Positions 53,873 through 62,986 of a stretch of 64,000 nt of DNA are shown in pieces. Below the pieces are notes generated by a model, which saw nothing but the letters and a program-made list of their open reading frames with translations, was not told the DNA's origin and did not search any database. The number at the start of each line of letters is the position of its first letter. Within the stretch, counting starts at the first letter, position 1. Source of the stretch: Gemmatimonadota bacterium (GTDB taxonomy: Bacteria; Gemmatimonadota; Gemmatimonadetes; Gemmatimonadales; Gemmatimonadaceae); assembly GCA_016719105.1 (NCBI GenBank), contig JADKAQ010000030.1, positions 1-64,000 on the forward strand, read 5' to 3'. The translations under genes and the position numbers were made by a program.

Positions 53873-54907
53873 GTGCGCGCTCTGACCATATCGGCACATG
53901 GCGGACTGGAACAACTCCAGCTCCGCGACGACCTCCCCACCCCCGAGATCGCGGCGTCTTCCGACGTGCGGGTTCGCATGAAGGCGGCGGCGCTCAATCG
54001 GCTCGACCTGTGGATGCTCGGTGGGCTCCCCCACATCAAGATCGCGCCGCCCTGGATCGTGGGCTCCGACGGGGCGGGGGTCGTCGAGGCGGTCGGCGAC
54101 GCCGTGACGTCGGTGAAGGTGGGGGACCACGTGGTGCTCAACCCCGGGAAGAGCTGCCGGCAGTGTGAGTACTGCACCAGCGGAGACTCCCCGTTGTGCC
54201 TCAAGTACGGGATCATGGGCGAGCACTACTCGGGGACCATCTGCGAGCAGCTCGTCGTCCCCGAATGGAACGTCGTCCCGATCCCCGCGCACATCCCGAT
54301 GACCGAGGCGGCGGCCTTTCCGCTGGCGTCGCTCACGGCGTGGCGGATGATGGTGAGCAAGGCGCGCGTGCGCGCGGGCGAGCACGTCCTCATCTGGGGG
54401 ATCGGCGGCGGCGTTGCCTTGCAGGCGCTGCAGATCGCCAAGGCGCTCGGCGCGCACACCTGGGTGACCTCGGGAAGCGACGACAAGCTGGCACGTGCCA
54501 AGGCGTTAGGCGCCGACGAGGTGATCAACCACGCACAGGTCGACGTGGGCAAGGAGGTCCGCAACCGCACGTCCAAGCGCGGCGTGGACGTCGTGATCGA
54601 CAGCGTGGGGGAAAAGACCTGGGGGCAGTCGCTCTTCGCGTTAGGCAAGCGCGGACGCCTGGTCACCTGCGGCGGGACGTCAGGGCCGATGCTGCAGATG
54701 GACGTGCGGCGCCTCTTCTGGAACCAGTGGACCATCATGGGCTCGACCATGGGGAACGAAGAGGAGTTTGCGGCGGCGGCGGGCGAGTTTGCGCGGGGGC
54801 AGTTGCACGCGATCGTCGACTCCGTCCACGACATCACGCACGGCGCAGATGCATACGCGCGCCTGATGTCGGGCGAGCAGTTCGGGAAGGTCGTGGTCTC
54901 CCTCTAG
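53873..54907 (+). CDS. MDR-family oxidoreductase (zinc alcohol dehydrogenase / quinone reductase-like)
   Basis: 344 residues from GTG 53873. GroES-like half with AAALNRLDLWMLGGLP, VGSDGAGVVEAVG and structural-zinc cysteines in CRQCEYCTSGDSPLC; nucleotide half with IWGIGGGVALQALQIAKALGA. The catalytic zinc Cys position reads ALNRLD, as in quinone reductases, so the active-site zinc may be absent while the structural zinc remains. Substrate unknown. Divergent from the E2 gene. Confidence 0.85.
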   Translation: MRALTISAHGGLEQLQLRDDLPTPEIAASSDVRVRMKAAALNRLDLWMLGGLPHIKIAPPWIVGSDGAGVVEAVGDAVTSVKVGDHVVLNPGKSCRQCEYCTSGDSPLCLKYGIMGEHYSGTICEQLVVPEWNVVPIPAHIPMTEAAAFPLASLTAWRMMVSKARVRAGEHVLIWGIGGGVALQALQIAKALGAHTWVTSGSDDKLARAKALGADEVINHAQVDVGKEVRNRTSKRGVDVVIDSVGEKTWGQSLFALGKRGRLVTCGGTSGPMLQMDVRRLFWNQWTIMGSTMGNEEEFAAAAGEFARGQLHAIVDSVHDITHGADAYARLMSGEQFGKVVVSL

Positions 54908-54980
54908 TGGTAGCGACCTTGGCCGCGTGGCAGGGACCCCGACGTACACCACCCGCCCTACCACTGGGAGGGGGGCGTTC

Positions 54981-55205
54981 GTGAGCGAGGGGGCGAAGTA
55001 CTCCACCGAGGAAGAGGCGGCGGTGCGGGCGGCGGTCGCTGCCGGGGAGGGGGCGACCTGTCCCCGTTGCGCGGTGCGGATGACACGCCGCTCCATCGGG
55101 GGTGGGTCGTTCGGGCTGGGGTATGCGCGGCGGCGCGAGTGGTTCCTCTGCCCCTCGTGCCACCGGTCGGTGATCTTCGATCTCAAGCGCGGGACGCGGA
55201 ACTAG
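54981..55205 (+). CDS. Small zinc-ribbon-like protein
   Basis: 74 residues from GTG 54981, which has GGGAGGGGGG just upstream; the frame is open to GTG 54927, but that start lacks a ribosome site. Two CxxC pairs are visible (ATCPRCAVRM and LCPSCHRSV), spaced as in a zinc ribbon. The centre has GGGSFGLGYARRREWF. It may bind nucleic acid or act as a folding unit of unknown role. It follows the MDR gene by about 70 bases and could be co-transcribed. Confidence 0.55.
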   Translation: MSEGAKYSTEEEAAVRAAVAAGEGATCPRCAVRMTRRSIGGGSFGLGYARRREWFLCPSCHRSVIFDLKRGTRN

Positions 55206-55245
55206 GAGCCATCTCACCAGCGGTCGACGGCTCCCGGTCGTCGCG

Positions 55246-55788
55246 CTACGGCGCCCCGCCCAGCGCACCCCGCAGCAGTCGCCACGTGAGCATGGCGCCC
55301 CCCACCACCACTGTCGCCACGACCACGACGGCCGCGCCGCCCAGCAGGACAACCAGCCGCGTGTCCGCTCGCGCGGTAGCCGGCGCCCCGAGCGCCTCTC
55401 GCTCCAGGAGCGCAAGGTTTCGCACGTTGGCCTTCCACGCCATGTCGAACAGGTCGCCGAGCAGCGGAACGGAGCCTAACGCGGCATCGAGCACGAGGTT
55501 GGCCGTGATGCGCACGAGCACGCCGCGCGGGACGCCGCGTCGAGCCGCCTCCATGAGGATCGCCGCGCCGAGCAGCGCCCCAGCCGCGTCGCCCACCCCG
55601 GGAATGAGCCCCAGGATCGGGTCGAGTCCGATGCGAAAGCGCGTCCCGGGAATCCCGATCCCCTCGTCCAGCCAGTAGGCGAGGCGACGAAGGTGTTGCA
55701 GCCGGTTCGACGGCAGGGGAACGCGCGTTGGCGTCGCACTCTTCATGGAGAAACGGGTGACGGGCGTGGCGCCGCTGGTGTCGGTCAT
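55246..55788 (-). CDS. DUF4112 family membrane protein
   Basis: 180 residues from ATG 55788. The DUF4112 core is clear: LAYWLDEGIGIPGTRFRIGLDPILGLIPGVGDAAGALL, then NLVLDAALGSVPLLGDLFDMAWKAN. A C-terminal hydrophobic helix (LVVLLGGAAVVVVATVVVGG) follows. Function unknown. It is convergent with the zinc-ribbon gene. Longer in-frame text up to 56055 is antisense to the ankyrin leader and not family-like. Confidence 0.85.
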   Translation of the reverse strand: MTDTSGATPVTRFSMKSATPTRVPLPSNRLQHLRRLAYWLDEGIGIPGTRFRIGLDPILGLIPGVGDAAGALLGAAILMEAARRGVPRGVLVRITANLVLDAALGSVPLLGDLFDMAWKANVRNLALLEREALGAPATARADTRLVVLLGGAAVVVVATVVVGGAMLTWRLLRGALGGAP

Positions 55789-55956
55789 GCAACGATAAGC
55801 CGTGGGTGACGCCGTGGGCACGTGCGCGAAGGTGCTCATACCCCGCACATCGTGGTCGGTTGTCTTGCCTCGCTCCCTGGTCACAGATTCGTTTTGCGGA
55901 TCGGCGCGCGAGCGCTCTCCTCTCGTCGCTCCCGCCTCACCGCCAGGCCGATACCG

Positions 55957-56694
55957 ATGCCGACCATTCACGCCGACGATCCTCGCGCCATCGCGCTCAC
56001 GACGGCGATTCGCGCCGGCCAGTTCGAGACGCTGCAACGCCACCTGCGCGAACACCCCGAGCTCGCCGCCGCGTCAATCGTCGATGCGCGCGGTGTGTCG
56101 CGGTCGCTGCTGCACGTCGTCGCCGACTGGCCAGGCCACTTTCCCAATGCCGCCCGGTGCGTGGCCGTACTCGTTGCAGCTGGCGCCAACCCGAACGTCC
56201 GGCTCGTGCCGGCGCCCCCCGCACCGCCCGGGGAAACACCGCTGCACTGGGCCGCCAGCAGCGACGATGTCGACGTGGTCGACGCCCTGCTGGACGGTGG
56301 CGCCGACATCGAGGCGCCTGGCGCACCCTTCACGGGAGGGACGGCCATGTCGAACGCCGTCGTCTTCGCGCAGTGGCGCGCCGCGCGCCGGCTGGTCGAC
56401 CGCGGCGCCTCCACGACGCTCTGGCAGGCGGCGGCCCTGGGGGTGATCGATCGCGTGCAGCTCGCCCTCCACGGCGCGACGCCGCCGTCGGCCGAGGCCA
56501 TCACCAACGCACTCTGGCACGCCTGCCGCGGTGGTCAACACGCGGTCGCGGTGCTGTTGGCGGAGCGAGGGGGCGACGTGAACTGGATCGGGCACGACCA
56601 CAAGTCGCCACTCGACGTGGCGTACGAGAGCGGCAACCGCGAGTTGGTCTCGTGGTTGCAGTCGGCGGGCGCTATTCGCCCGACGGCACGTTAG
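55957..56694 (+). CDS. Ankyrin-repeat protein
   Basis: 245 residues from ATG 55957. Repeats: GVSRSLLHVVADWPGHFPNAARCVAVLVAAGANPN, then ETPLHWAASSDDVDVVDALLDGGADIEAPG, TAMSNAVVFAQWRAARRLVDRGAST and a final KSPLDVAYESGNRELVSWLQSAGA. No signal peptide; a cytosolic binding protein. Its stop TAG is part of a GTTAGG word, and its last 23 bases overlap the end of the convergent gene. Confidence 0.85.
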   Translation: MPTIHADDPRAIALTTAIRAGQFETLQRHLREHPELAAASIVDARGVSRSLLHVVADWPGHFPNAARCVAVLVAAGANPNVRLVPAPPAPPGETPLHWAASSDDVDVVDALLDGGADIEAPGAPFTGGTAMSNAVVFAQWRAARRLVDRGASTTLWQAAALGVIDRVQLALHGATPPSAEAITNALWHACRGGQHAVAVLLAERGGDVNWIGHDHKSPLDVAYESGNRELVSWLQSAGAIRPTAR

Positions 56695-57087
56695 GGTCGA
56701 TCAGCCGCAGCCGCGCCCGCGCGGCATCGCGCACCTGCTCGACGGTCTCGTCGGCCCCCGTGCGTCGAATCACCATGCCGAGGTACGCGGCGATCACCTC
56801 GGACTGAATCTCCCGCAACTCGCGCTGCGATGCGGTCGCCGCAATCCGCGACAAGAGCTTGCGGCGACTTTCGTGGTCGAGTCGGTTTGAGCCGGGCCCC
56901 TTGGGAGGGGTCGCCGCCGGCGACTTCGTCCCGCTCTGGGGCGGTGTCGCCGAGGGGGCGGTGCTCGCCGAGGGGGCGGTGCTCGGCGAGGGGGCGGTGC
57001 TCGGCGAGGGGGCGGTGCTCGGCGAAGGGGGGCGCTCGCCGGCCCGTCGGGCAACGCCTGCGCGGTGTGCGAGTCGGAGTCGCTCAC
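56672..57087 (-). pseudogene. Repeat-containing small protein, frameshifted at a G6 run
   Basis: GTG 57087 reads MSDSDSHTAQALPDGPASAP and then leaves frame at a run of six G (57027-57032). From there the other frame encodes a (Ser-Thr-Ala-Pro-Ser-Pro) repeat, a basic linker and a helical C-terminus (LLSRIAATASQRELREIQSEV, YLGMVIRRTGADETVEQVRD) to the stop at 56672. The second frame has no start codon between an upstream stop and the repeat, so one base must be gained or two lost to make one product of about 138 residues. Either sequence error or slippage would explain it. Function unknown. Confidence 0.55.
56952..57023. repeat. 18-bp tandem repeat, four copies
   Basis: Four copies of GAGGGGGCGGTGCTCGGC (the first copy differs at one base). 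On the minus strand each encodes one six-residue Ser/Thr/Ala/Pro unit of the repeat protein. The 18-bp period preserves the frame; the adjacent G6 run does not. Confidence 0.9.
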
Positions 57088-57383
57088 CCTGTCCCCCCGT
57101 TCGGTGGTCGTGCCATCACGAGACTCCTCGCGCCATGCACATGTCAGGTCGCGATTGACTGTTCATGAATCCGCGTTCCACCTACTTCGAGCGTAAGGTG
57201 GTGGGTGTGCGATAGGAACGGGAGTCCTACTGAAGCCTTTTTTATGACTCGAGTCCGATCAGAGGATTCGCCCGTCCGCTGCCGTTGGTGCTGGCCGGAC
57301 CGGCGTCTCGTGCCGTACCGTCAGCCGCATCGATCCCCGCCGGTTTCTCTCGCCTCCCCTCTCCCCCTCATTCTTCCCCGTCC

Positions 57384-58961
57384 ATGACGCTGTTCGTGAC
57401 GCGGTTCGTGAAGTCGTCGGTCCTGATCGGTGTGTGTGCCTCTCTGGGCTTGCTGGCCTGCTCGGCGGCAAAGGCCGGCGATCAGGCGGAGGGTGGGGGT
57501 GGGGCGTCGGGGCGCGAGAGCGCTGACATCCTGGTGACCGGCGGAACGGTCATCACGATGGACCCTACCCGGCGCGTCATCGAGGATGGCGCCGTGGCGA
57601 TCCGCGGCGATCGCATCGTCGCTGTCGGCAGCTCGAGCGAACTCGCGGCGAGGTTCGCCCCCACCGAGACCATCGATGCCAGGCGCAAGATCGTGATGCC
57701 TGGCCTCATCGATGGACACGGGCACGCCGGACACGGTCTCGTGAAGAGCCTGGGGATGGACACCGAGGAGTGGTATCCGGCGACCGAGAAGATCTACGCG
57801 CACGGATCCACCGTCGACTTCTGGCGGGCGGAGGCCCTGCTGACGGGGGTCGAGCGCGTGCGGTTCGGCGTGACGACGGCACTCTCGCTCTTCGGTGGCG
57901 GCGACATGGTGATGCGGACCGACGACGTGCGATACGGCGACGCCTATCTCAAGGCCACGCAGGAGGTGGGGCTCCGCTACTTCCTCGCGGTGGGGCCGCG
58001 GCGTCCGCCGTTTCCCAAGCGCTTCACCGAATGGCAGGGCGATTCGGCAATCGAACGCGACGTGTCGTTCGAGCGGCAGCTCGAGGTGTCGGAGGCGCTC
58101 ATCAAGAAGTGGCACGGCGCGGGCGATGGGCGCATCAACCTCGCCGTCACCTTCGCCACGCATCATCAGGATGAGACGCCGGTCTCTGGCGCCGCACTCG
58201 CGGAGCTCAAGGCCCAGGCGCGTGCCACGCGTGAGCTCTCCAGGCGCTACAAGCTCGTCTTCACGCAGGACGGCCACACCACCGGGACGGTGAAGTTCGC
58301 GCACGAGCAGCTGGGGATCCTCGGCCCCGACGCGATCCTGTCGCACGCGACCGAGTTCACCGACGAGGAGATCGGGATCCTCGTGAAGACGGGGACGAAG
58401 ATCGTGCACAACCCCAGCGCGAACGCGGCCATCCGTCGCCGGTTCCAGCTGGTCGAGCTGCTCGACGCGGGCGTGACGGTGATGCTGGGTTCCGACGGCG
58501 TGGCGCCCGACCGCAGCTTCGACATGTTCCGCCACATGTTCCAGGCGATGCACTATCATCGCTTCCACTTCCGGGACACGAACGTCCTCCCGGCGGGAAA
58601 GGTGCTGGAGATGGTGACGATCGACGCAGCGCGCGCGCTGGGGATGGAGCGGGAGATCGGCTCACTGGAGGCGGGGAAGAAGGCCGACCTGATCCTCATC
58701 GACTGGTTCAGGCCGCACATGATGCCGATGAACATGCCGCTCTATCGCGTGGCCTACTTCGCGAACGGCAACGACGTCTCGACCGTATTGGTGAACGGGC
58801 GCGTGGTGATGCGCGACCGGACGGTGCTGACGGTGAACGAAGCCGAGGTGCTGACGCTCGCCCAGCGTGAGGCGGATGCGGCCATGGCGCGCACCGGGTT
58901 GCAATCGCTGACGGCGACGCCCGAGGGGTTCTGGGGGAGGAGTCGTTTCCCGGCGCGCTGA
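57384..58961 (+). CDS. Amidohydrolase lipoprotein (AtzA/TrzA/cytosine-deaminase-like)
   Basis: 525 residues from ATG 57384. Lipoprotein signal ending SLGLLAC (Cys26). Amidohydrolase layout: ILVTGGTVITMDP, PGLIDGHGHAGHG (HxH), a central FTQDGHTTG, ILSHATEF (His), MLGSDGVAPDRS (Asp), and a LEAGKKADLILID end. It belongs to the metal-dependent deaminase/chlorohydrolase branch, here anchored outside the cytoplasm, so a secreted or imported small N-heterocycle or amide is the likely substrate. The 296 bases before it hold no other gene that I can support; a weak TTGACT at 57155 is not enough to call a promoter. Confidence 0.85.
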   Translation: MTLFVTRFVKSSVLIGVCASLGLLACSAAKAGDQAEGGGGASGRESADILVTGGTVITMDPTRRVIEDGAVAIRGDRIVAVGSSSELAARFAPTETIDARRKIVMPGLIDGHGHAGHGLVKSLGMDTEEWYPATEKIYAHGSTVDFWRAEALLTGVERVRFGVTTALSLFGGGDMVMRTDDVRYGDAYLKATQEVGLRYFLAVGPRRPPFPKRFTEWQGDSAIERDVSFERQLEVSEALIKKWHGAGDGRINLAVTFATHHQDETPVSGAALAELKAQARATRELSRRYKLVFTQDGHTTGTVKFAHEQLGILGPDAILSHATEFTDEEIGILVKTGTKIVHNPSANAAIRRRFQLVELLDAGVTVMLGSDGVAPDRSFDMFRHMFQAMHYHRFHFRDTNVLPAGKVLEMVTIDAARALGMEREIGSLEAGKKADLILIDWFRPHMMPMNMPLYRVAYFANGNDVSTVLVNGRVVMRDRTVLTVNEAEVLTLAQREADAAMARTGLQSLTATPEGFWGRSRFPAR

Positions 58962-59053
58962 TGCCGGCTCGCAGGGCAAGGGCGGCACTCTGGCAGGGTC
59001 GAGTGCAGGCCACACACGGGGACGGATGACGGACCACCGACAGGGGGACTGCG

Positions 59054-60682
59054 TTGCGACGACGGTTGATGCCTAACGCGATTGGGGCACTCTTGCTCGG
59101 CGGCGTCTTCGGCGTTGCGCTGTGCCCCGCGATCGATGTGCGAGGAAGCACCGTGCTGGCGCAGGGCGCGACCTACGACGTGATCATCACGGGCGGGCGC
59201 GTCGTCGACGGAAGCGGGGCGCCGTGGTTCACCGCCGACGTCGGAATCGTCGGCGGTCGCATCGTGCGCGTCGGCGCGCTTGCAGGGGCAGCGGCGACGC
59301 GCCGAGTGGATGCCACCGGCCTGGTGGTCGCGCCGGGCTTCATCGACCCGCACGCGCATGCGCGGGAGCGACTCTTCGACCTGCCGACCGCCGAGGGGTA
59401 CCTGCTGCAGGGGATCACCACCGTGGTGGACGGGAATGACGGCAGCTCGCCGCTCCCGGTGGCTCCCTACCTCGCGCGGGCCGCGGCGGCGCACTTCGCG
59501 CCGAACGTGGCGCTCTTCGTGGGGCATGGCACGGTGCGTGACCAGGTGATGGGCTCGGCCAATCGCAAGGCGACGCCGGCCGAACTCGACTCGATGAAGG
59601 CGCTCGTGGCGACGGCCATGCGCGAGGGGGCGTTAGGGTTGTCGACCGGGCTCGCCTATGTCCCGGGCACCTTTGCCCCCACCGACGAAGTCGTCGCCCT
59701 TTCGGCGGTCGCGCGCGCCCATGGCGGGATCTACACCTCGCACATGCGCGATGAGGGGGGCGGGGTGATCGCGTCGGTGCAGGAGACGATTCGCATTGGC
59801 GAGGCGGCGCGCATCGCCGTGCACATCAGCCACCACAAGGTCGGCGGGCGGCGCCAGTTCGGACAGAGCGTGCAGACGCTCGCACTCATCCAGTCGGCGC
59901 GCGCGCGCGGCGTGGACGTGACCTTCGACGTGTACCCGTACACCGCGTCGCATACGGGGCTGAGCCTGATCTTTCCGCGCTGGGCGATGGCCGACGACGG
60001 GCTCAATGCGCGTTTGACGGACCCGAAGGTGCGCGACGAGGTGAAGCGCGGGATGCTCGACTTCATCGACGAACGATTCGGCGACGATCCGGCGCGTATC
60101 CAGCTCGCGCGTTGCTCGTTCGATCCGTCGCTGGGCGGCAAGACGATCGCCGACCTGCTCACCGCGGCGGGGCGTCCGCTGACGCAGTCGGCGACGGCCG
60201 ACATGGTGATCGACTTGCAGCTCAAGGGCGGCTGCAGCGCGATCTTCCACGCGTACGACGAACCCGACGTCGAGCGCCTGATGCAGTCGCCCTTTGGGAT
60301 GATCGGCTCCGACGGCAGCCTAACCCGGCTGGGCGACGGGGCCCCGCATCCGCGCGCCTTCGGCACGTATCCGCGGGTGCTGGGACGCTACGTCCGCGAG
60401 CGACACGTGCTGTCGCTGGAGGACGCGGTGCGCAAGATGACGTCGTTCCCGGCGGCACGACTCGGGCTGCAGGATCGTGGGCTCGTGCGCGAGGGGATGG
60501 CCGCCGACCTCACGATCTTCGACGCGGCGGCGATCATCGATCGCTCGACCTTCACGTCGCCGCACCACTATTCGCAAGGCGTGCGCTACGTCCTGGTGAA
60601 TGGGGCGCTCGTCATCGATCGCGGAACGCACACCGGCGCCCGCCCCGGCCAGGTCCTCAAGGGCCCCGGGGCGCGACCATGA
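59054..60682 (+). CDS. Secreted D-aminoacylase (N-acyl-D-amino-acid deacylase) family protein
   Basis: 542 residues. TTG 59054 is preferred because AGGGGG lies 7 bases upstream; ATG 59069 is the alternative. A hydrophobic N-terminus (IGALLLGGVFGVALCP) suggests export. Motifs: VIITGGRVVDGSGAP, PGFIDPHAHAR (HxH), GALGLSTGLAYVPG, IYTSHMRDEGGGV, VHISHHKVGG, MIGSDGSL, RLGLQDRGLVREGMAADL. This is the D-aminoacylase branch of amidohydrolases, which deacylates N-acyl-D-amino acids or related amides. It sits 92 bases after the amidohydrolase lipoprotein in the same direction. Confidence 0.88.
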   Translation: MRRRLMPNAIGALLLGGVFGVALCPAIDVRGSTVLAQGATYDVIITGGRVVDGSGAPWFTADVGIVGGRIVRVGALAGAAATRRVDATGLVVAPGFIDPHAHARERLFDLPTAEGYLLQGITTVVDGNDGSSPLPVAPYLARAAAAHFAPNVALFVGHGTVRDQVMGSANRKATPAELDSMKALVATAMREGALGLSTGLAYVPGTFAPTDEVVALSAVARAHGGIYTSHMRDEGGGVIASVQETIRIGEAARIAVHISHHKVGGRRQFGQSVQTLALIQSARARGVDVTFDVYPYTASHTGLSLIFPRWAMADDGLNARLTDPKVRDEVKRGMLDFIDERFGDDPARIQLARCSFDPSLGGKTIADLLTAAGRPLTQSATADMVIDLQLKGGCSAIFHAYDEPDVERLMQSPFGMIGSDGSLTRLGDGAPHPRAFGTYPRVLGRYVRERHVLSLEDAVRKMTSFPAARLGLQDRGLVREGMAADLTIFDAAAIIDRSTFTSPHHYSQGVRYVLVNGALVIDRGTHTGARPGQVLKGPGARP

Positions 60683-60833
60683 ACATCGCGAGGCGATGCT
60701 TGGGATGACCGAACTCCCGCACGCCGTCTCATTGCTTCACACCGGCCAGGGCGCGAGCCACGTGCCCCCACACTGCAGCAGCGAAATCTCCCGCCTCCCC
60801 TCTTCCGTCTCCCGCCCCCAAGGAATGGTGCCC

Positions 60834-62900
60834 ATGCCCAGACTCCACTCGCTGCGGATCCTCTCCGCCACCTTGCTCGCGCTATCGTTCGCCTTGCCGC
60901 TGACGGCGCAGGAGAAGCCGTCGGACTCGCTCCTCACCGTCAATCACTATCTCGACTTCGAGACGGTCTCGGGGGCACAGGTCTCGCCAGATGGCGGGCG
61001 CATCATCTACACGCGCCGCTTCGTCGACAAGCAGAAGGACTCGTTCGAGTCATCGCTCTGGATCATGAACGCCGACGGGAGCGAGAACCGGTTCCTGGTG
61101 CGCGGGGGCAGTCCAGTCTGGTCGCCCGACGGGACGCGCATCGCCTACCTCGCCGAAGGGGCGCCGGGTGGGGCGCAAGTGTACGTGCGCTGGATGAACG
61201 CCGAGGGGGCCACGTCGCAGGTCACGCGCGCGACGTACGCGCCGGCCGACATCCAGTGGTCGCCCGACGGCAAGTCGATCGGCTTCGCGATGTACCAGCC
61301 CAAGCCCGACTCGTGGGCCATCGACCTGCCGGCACCGCCGCCAGGCGCAACGTGGACGGCACCGCCGCGCTACGTGAACAAGGTGCACTATCGCGCCGAC
61401 CGGCAGGGCTTTCTGGAGCCAGGCTTCGTGCACCTGTACATCGTCCCCGCCGACGGGGGGACGCCGCGCCAGCTCACCAAGGGCGAGTGGAATGCGGGGT
61501 CGCGATTCGACGGGCAGCCCGGATCGGTGGGATGGGACTTCACGCCCGATGGCAAGTCGATCGTCTTCGACGGCTTGATGGAGGAGACGAGCGACAAGAA
61601 CTACCGCGACAGCGATCTCAACGTCGTCGACATCGCCACGGGGGTGATGCGCAAGCTCACCGCGCAGCGCGGATCCTGGTCGTCGCCCGCGGTCTCGCCC
61701 GATGGGAAGTGGATCGCCTTCGCGGGCCACGCGTCGACCCGGGATTCCTACAAGACCGCGGAGCTGTTCGTCATGGCCGCTGACGGCTCGGGGATGAAGA
61801 AGATCTCCGGGAACCTCGACCGCGACGTGGGCGACCTCACGTGGGCGCGCGACAACAGCGGCGTCTACTTCACGGCCAGCGATCGCGGGACCAACCAGCT
61901 CTTCTTTGCCAGCGCGGCCGGCGTCGTACGCCCCATCACCGCCGGGCAGCACATGTTCTCCCTCGGCTCCATCGCGTCGAACGGGACGGTGGTCGGGACG
62001 CGCTCCACCGCGCAGGAGCCGGCCGATGTGGTCCGCTTCCCGCTCACCAACCCGTCACAGCTCACGCGCCTGACGAGCGTGAATGCCGACATCCTCGCCA
62101 ACAAGAAGCTGGGCGCGATCGAGGAGTTGTGGATCACGTCGAGCGGCGGAACCAAGGTGCAGGGGTGGCTCATCAAGCCGCCGAACTTCGACCCGTCCAA
62201 GAAGTGGCCGCTGCTCATGGAGATTCACGGCGGGCCGCACGGGATGTACAACGTCGGCTTCAGCTACATGTACCAGAACTTCGCCGCCAACGGTTACGTG
62301 GTGCTCTATACCAACCCGCGCGGCTCGACGGGGTACGGCTCCGCGTTCGGCAATGCGATCATGAAGAAGTACCCCGGCGTCGACTACGATGACCTGATGG
62401 CCTCGGTCGACACGGTCGTGGGGCGTGGATACGTCGACCAGTCGCGCATGTACGTCGGCGGTTGTTCGGGCGGTGGTGTGTTGTCCAGCTGGATCATCGG
62501 CCACACCAACCGGTTTGCGGGGGCCGCGGTGCGCTGTCCGGTGATGAACTGGATCTCCTTTGCCGGCACCGCCGACGTTCCCTACTTCACGCAGGCCTGG
62601 TTCGAGAAGCCGTACTGGGAAGACCCCAAGCCGTGGCTCGAGCAGTCGCCGCTGATGTACGTGGGCAACGTGACGACGCCGACGGTGATCATGACCGGTG
62701 AACTCGACCTGCGCACGCCGATGGCGCAGTCAGAGGAGTTCTACATGGCGCTCAAGCAGCGTGGCGTCCCGAGCGCGTTGCTGCGCTTCCAGGGCGAGTT
62801 CCACGGAACGGGATCCAAGCCGTCCAACTTCATGCGAACGCAGCTCTACATGATGTCGTGGTACCAGCAGCACAAGCGCGAGAAGGCAGCGATGAACTAG
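60834..62900 (+). CDS. Secreted S9 family peptidase (acylaminoacyl/dipeptidyl-peptidase-like)
   Basis: 688 residues from ATG 60834; AAGGA at 60820 is well spaced for it and too close for ATG 60825. Sec signal (LSATLLALSFALPLTAQ). A TolB-like beta-propeller (repeated SPDGxxIxxxR units such as VSPDGGRIIYTRR) is followed by the alpha/beta-hydrolase with GGCSGGG (Ser545), GELDLRT (Asp625) and GEFHGTG (His657). It cleaves short peptides in the periplasm. It follows the D-aminoacylase by 150 bases, giving an exported peptide/amide-degrading trio. Confidence 0.92.
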   Translation: MPRLHSLRILSATLLALSFALPLTAQEKPSDSLLTVNHYLDFETVSGAQVSPDGGRIIYTRRFVDKQKDSFESSLWIMNADGSENRFLVRGGSPVWSPDGTRIAYLAEGAPGGAQVYVRWMNAEGATSQVTRATYAPADIQWSPDGKSIGFAMYQPKPDSWAIDLPAPPPGATWTAPPRYVNKVHYRADRQGFLEPGFVHLYIVPADGGTPRQLTKGEWNAGSRFDGQPGSVGWDFTPDGKSIVFDGLMEETSDKNYRDSDLNVVDIATGVMRKLTAQRGSWSSPAVSPDGKWIAFAGHASTRDSYKTAELFVMAADGSGMKKISGNLDRDVGDLTWARDNSGVYFTASDRGTNQLFFASAAGVVRPITAGQHMFSLGSIASNGTVVGTRSTAQEPADVVRFPLTNPSQLTRLTSVNADILANKKLGAIEELWITSSGGTKVQGWLIKPPNFDPSKKWPLLMEIHGGPHGMYNVGFSYMYQNFAANGYVVLYTNPRGSTGYGSAFGNAIMKKYPGVDYDDLMASVDTVVGRGYVDQSRMYVGGCSGGGVLSSWIIGHTNRFAGAAVRCPVMNWISFAGTADVPYFTQAWFEKPYWEDPKPWLEQSPLMYVGNVTTPTVIMTGELDLRTPMAQSEEFYMALKQRGVPSALLRFQGEFHGTGSKPSNFMRTQLYMMSWYQQHKREKAAMN

Positions 62901-62912
62901 GGGCGCCAAGCT

Positions 62913-62966
62913 GTCGCGGGGCTGATGCGCGTTCCTCGAGGGGGACGCGCATCGGTCGACCGCGAC
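62913..62966. terminator. Long two-part hairpin between convergent genes
   Basis: Inner stem GATGCGCGT (62924-62932) with ACGCGCATC (62945-62953), extended inward by TCC/GGG. Outer stem GTCGCGG (62913-62919) with CCGCGAC (62960-62966). The element lies 12 bases past the peptidase stop and 20 bases from the end of the convergent anti-sigma gene. No U-tract. Probable two-way terminator. Confidence 0.65.
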
Positions 62967-62986
62967 GTCTCGTGTGGCCGGTGCGA

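Noticed and set aside
57155..57183. Sigma-70-like promoter starting at TTGACT
   Set aside because: No matching -10 hexamer at proper spacing; Gemmatimonadota-type promoters cannot be called reliably by eye.
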